From positions 372,001 through 436,000 of the forward strand of contig CBDHHC010000006.1 of the NCBI GenBank assembly GCA_965263345.1: a stretch of DNA of 64,000 nucleotides, in the 5' to 3' direction. Of this stretch, positions 63,436-64,000 are shown in pieces (position 1 is the first letter of the stretch; every line of letters starts with the position of its first letter). The stretch comes from CBDHHC01 sp965263345. Lineage in GTDB: Bacteria > Pseudomonadota > Alphaproteobacteria > Rhizobiales > CBDHHC01. The position numbers and the translations under genes were made by a program. The notes below the pieces were generated by a model. The model worked only from the letters and a program-made list of their open reading frames with translations, made no database searches and had not been told where the DNA came from.

Positions 63436-63560
63436 AAATTATCGTGAGGTATACCCATAGACCAAATTTTAGAGGTTTTCTGGGTGTAAAATTATAAACT
63501 GACTTCGCCGTTTTGTTTTTAGAAAACTGAAACGTGCAAATTAAAGAAAAGAGAAATGCA

Positions 63561-64000
63561 ATGTCCATAGAGGTTCGTGTTCCGACACTTGGTGAATCTG
63601 TGACAGAAGCCACAGTAGGCCAATGGTTTAAACAAGCGGGTGAAGCAGTTTCGGCTGATGAGCCAGTTGTTGAATTAGAAACAGATAAGGTTACAGTTGA
63701 AGTACCAGCGCCAGCAAATGGTGTGTTATCAGATATTCTCGTTAATGAAGGAGATACTGTAGAAGTTGGTGCTTTGCTAGCTTCAATAGCCGAAGGCAGT
63801 GGTTCTTCTGCAGGGCAAGCAAAAGCTGAGGAGCAAAAGTCTGCTCCTGCTGCCGCACAAGGTGGCAATGAGGTTGAAATTGTTGTTCCAACGTTAGGTG
63901 AATCTGTGACAGAGGCAACTGTAGGTCAATGGTTTAAACAGGTTGGTGATGCTGTTGCTGTTGATGAGCCAGTTGTTGAATTAGAAACAGATAAGGTTTC
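63561..64000 (+). CDS. sucB: 2-oxoglutarate dehydrogenase E2 component, 5' part, with two lipoyl domains
   Basis: The dihydrolipoyl succinyltransferase core of the 2-oxoglutarate dehydrogenase complex. Only the first 146 codons are in the window. Residues 1-78 are a lipoyl domain with the lipoylated Lys43 in ELETDKV. After an Ala/Gly/Glu/Gln-rich linker a second, nearly identical lipoyl domain starts near 102, with Lys145 at the edge. The two copies are exactly 306 bases apart and share a run of 37 identical bases (63656-63692 with 63962-63998). E2o usually has one lipoyl domain. The rest of the gene is off the right edge. Confidence 0.95.
   Translation, partial: MSIEVRVPTLGESVTEATVGQWFKQAGEAVSADEPVVELETDKVTVEVPAPANGVLSDILVNEGDTVEVGALLASIAEGSGSSAGQAKAEEQKSAPAAAQGGNEVEIVVPTLGESVTEATVGQWFKQVGDAVAVDEPVVELETDKV

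Noticed and set aside
63425..63868. 147-codon minus-strand frame over the sucB start
   Set aside because: It is the antisense shadow of the lipoyl domains; codon pattern and homology support sucB on the plus strand.
1..64000. CRISPR arrays, tRNA genes, rRNA genes, transposases and prophage genes
   Set aside because: Reading the gaps showed no regularly spaced repeats, no tRNA T-loop consensus and no recognisable mobile-element protein.

Overview
The window is a chromosomal segment of an AT-rich alphaproteobacterium. The markers are the hemC-hemD-mitofilin-hemY block, a TrcR (DUF1013) regulator, an RcdA/DUF1465 CtrA-degradation adaptor, a DUF1192 protein, zinc-free ribosomal proteins L31 and L36, a SAM-II (SAM_alpha) riboswitch in front of metZ, and the order zapE ... 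mdh-sucC-sucD-sucA-sucB. I infer a free-living Rhodospirillales/Kiloniellales-like lineage; the exact taxon cannot be fixed from this sequence alone.

Layout. 1-4932: end of hemC, then hemD, a mitofilin-like membrane protein and hemY. 5272-17502: an accessory stretch with a stand-alone NACHT-type STAND NTPase, a two-part FAD/Fe-S dehydrogenase (YdiJ type), a very large TPR-CHAT protein whose protease dyad is replaced by two prolines, and a minus-strand run of small membrane, secreted and orphan proteins. 17745-28313: housekeeping genes (fmt, mutM, ubiE, ubiB, coaBC, a MoeB-like E1, the SAM-II riboswitch with metZ, apaG, trkH, ytoQ). 28336-32868: an RND efflux pair. 33166-34322: an acetylornithine deacetylase-type gene broken by one frameshift. 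34347-40547: a TPR protein, rpmJ (missed by long-ORF searches), trcR, a zinc-ribbon protein, a quinone oxidoreductase, a membrane ClpP-like protein, a DUF1192 protein, a candidate small RNA, rcdA and rpmE. 40912-55384: a mixed accessory region with an MsbA-like ABC exporter, a tautomerase, a ferredoxin between two hairpin elements, a lipoprotein, an orphan TAXI binding protein, an XRE/MmyB regulator divergent from a membrane protein, an OmpA protein with a huge charged helix, a CNT nucleoside transporter, a lytic transglycosylase, an SRPBCC-M50 fusion and a dual-specificity phosphatase. 55924-64000: zapE and the TCA block mdh-sucCD-sucA-sucB; sucB runs off the window and already shows two tandem lipoyl domains.

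How the genes work together. hemC, hemD and hemY serve tetrapyrrole synthesis. ubiE and ubiB serve ubiquinone synthesis. mdh, sucCD and sucAB carry 2-oxoglutarate to oxaloacetate with the rest of the TCA cycle. metZ is under S-adenosylmethionine control. The least explained parts are the NACHT/pseudo-CHAT neighbourhood (5.3-17.5 kb), the hairpin elements around the ferredoxin (43.6-44.2 kb), and the structured RNA candidates at 39.4 and 40.65 kb. No tRNA, rRNA, CRISPR array, transposase or phage gene was seen.
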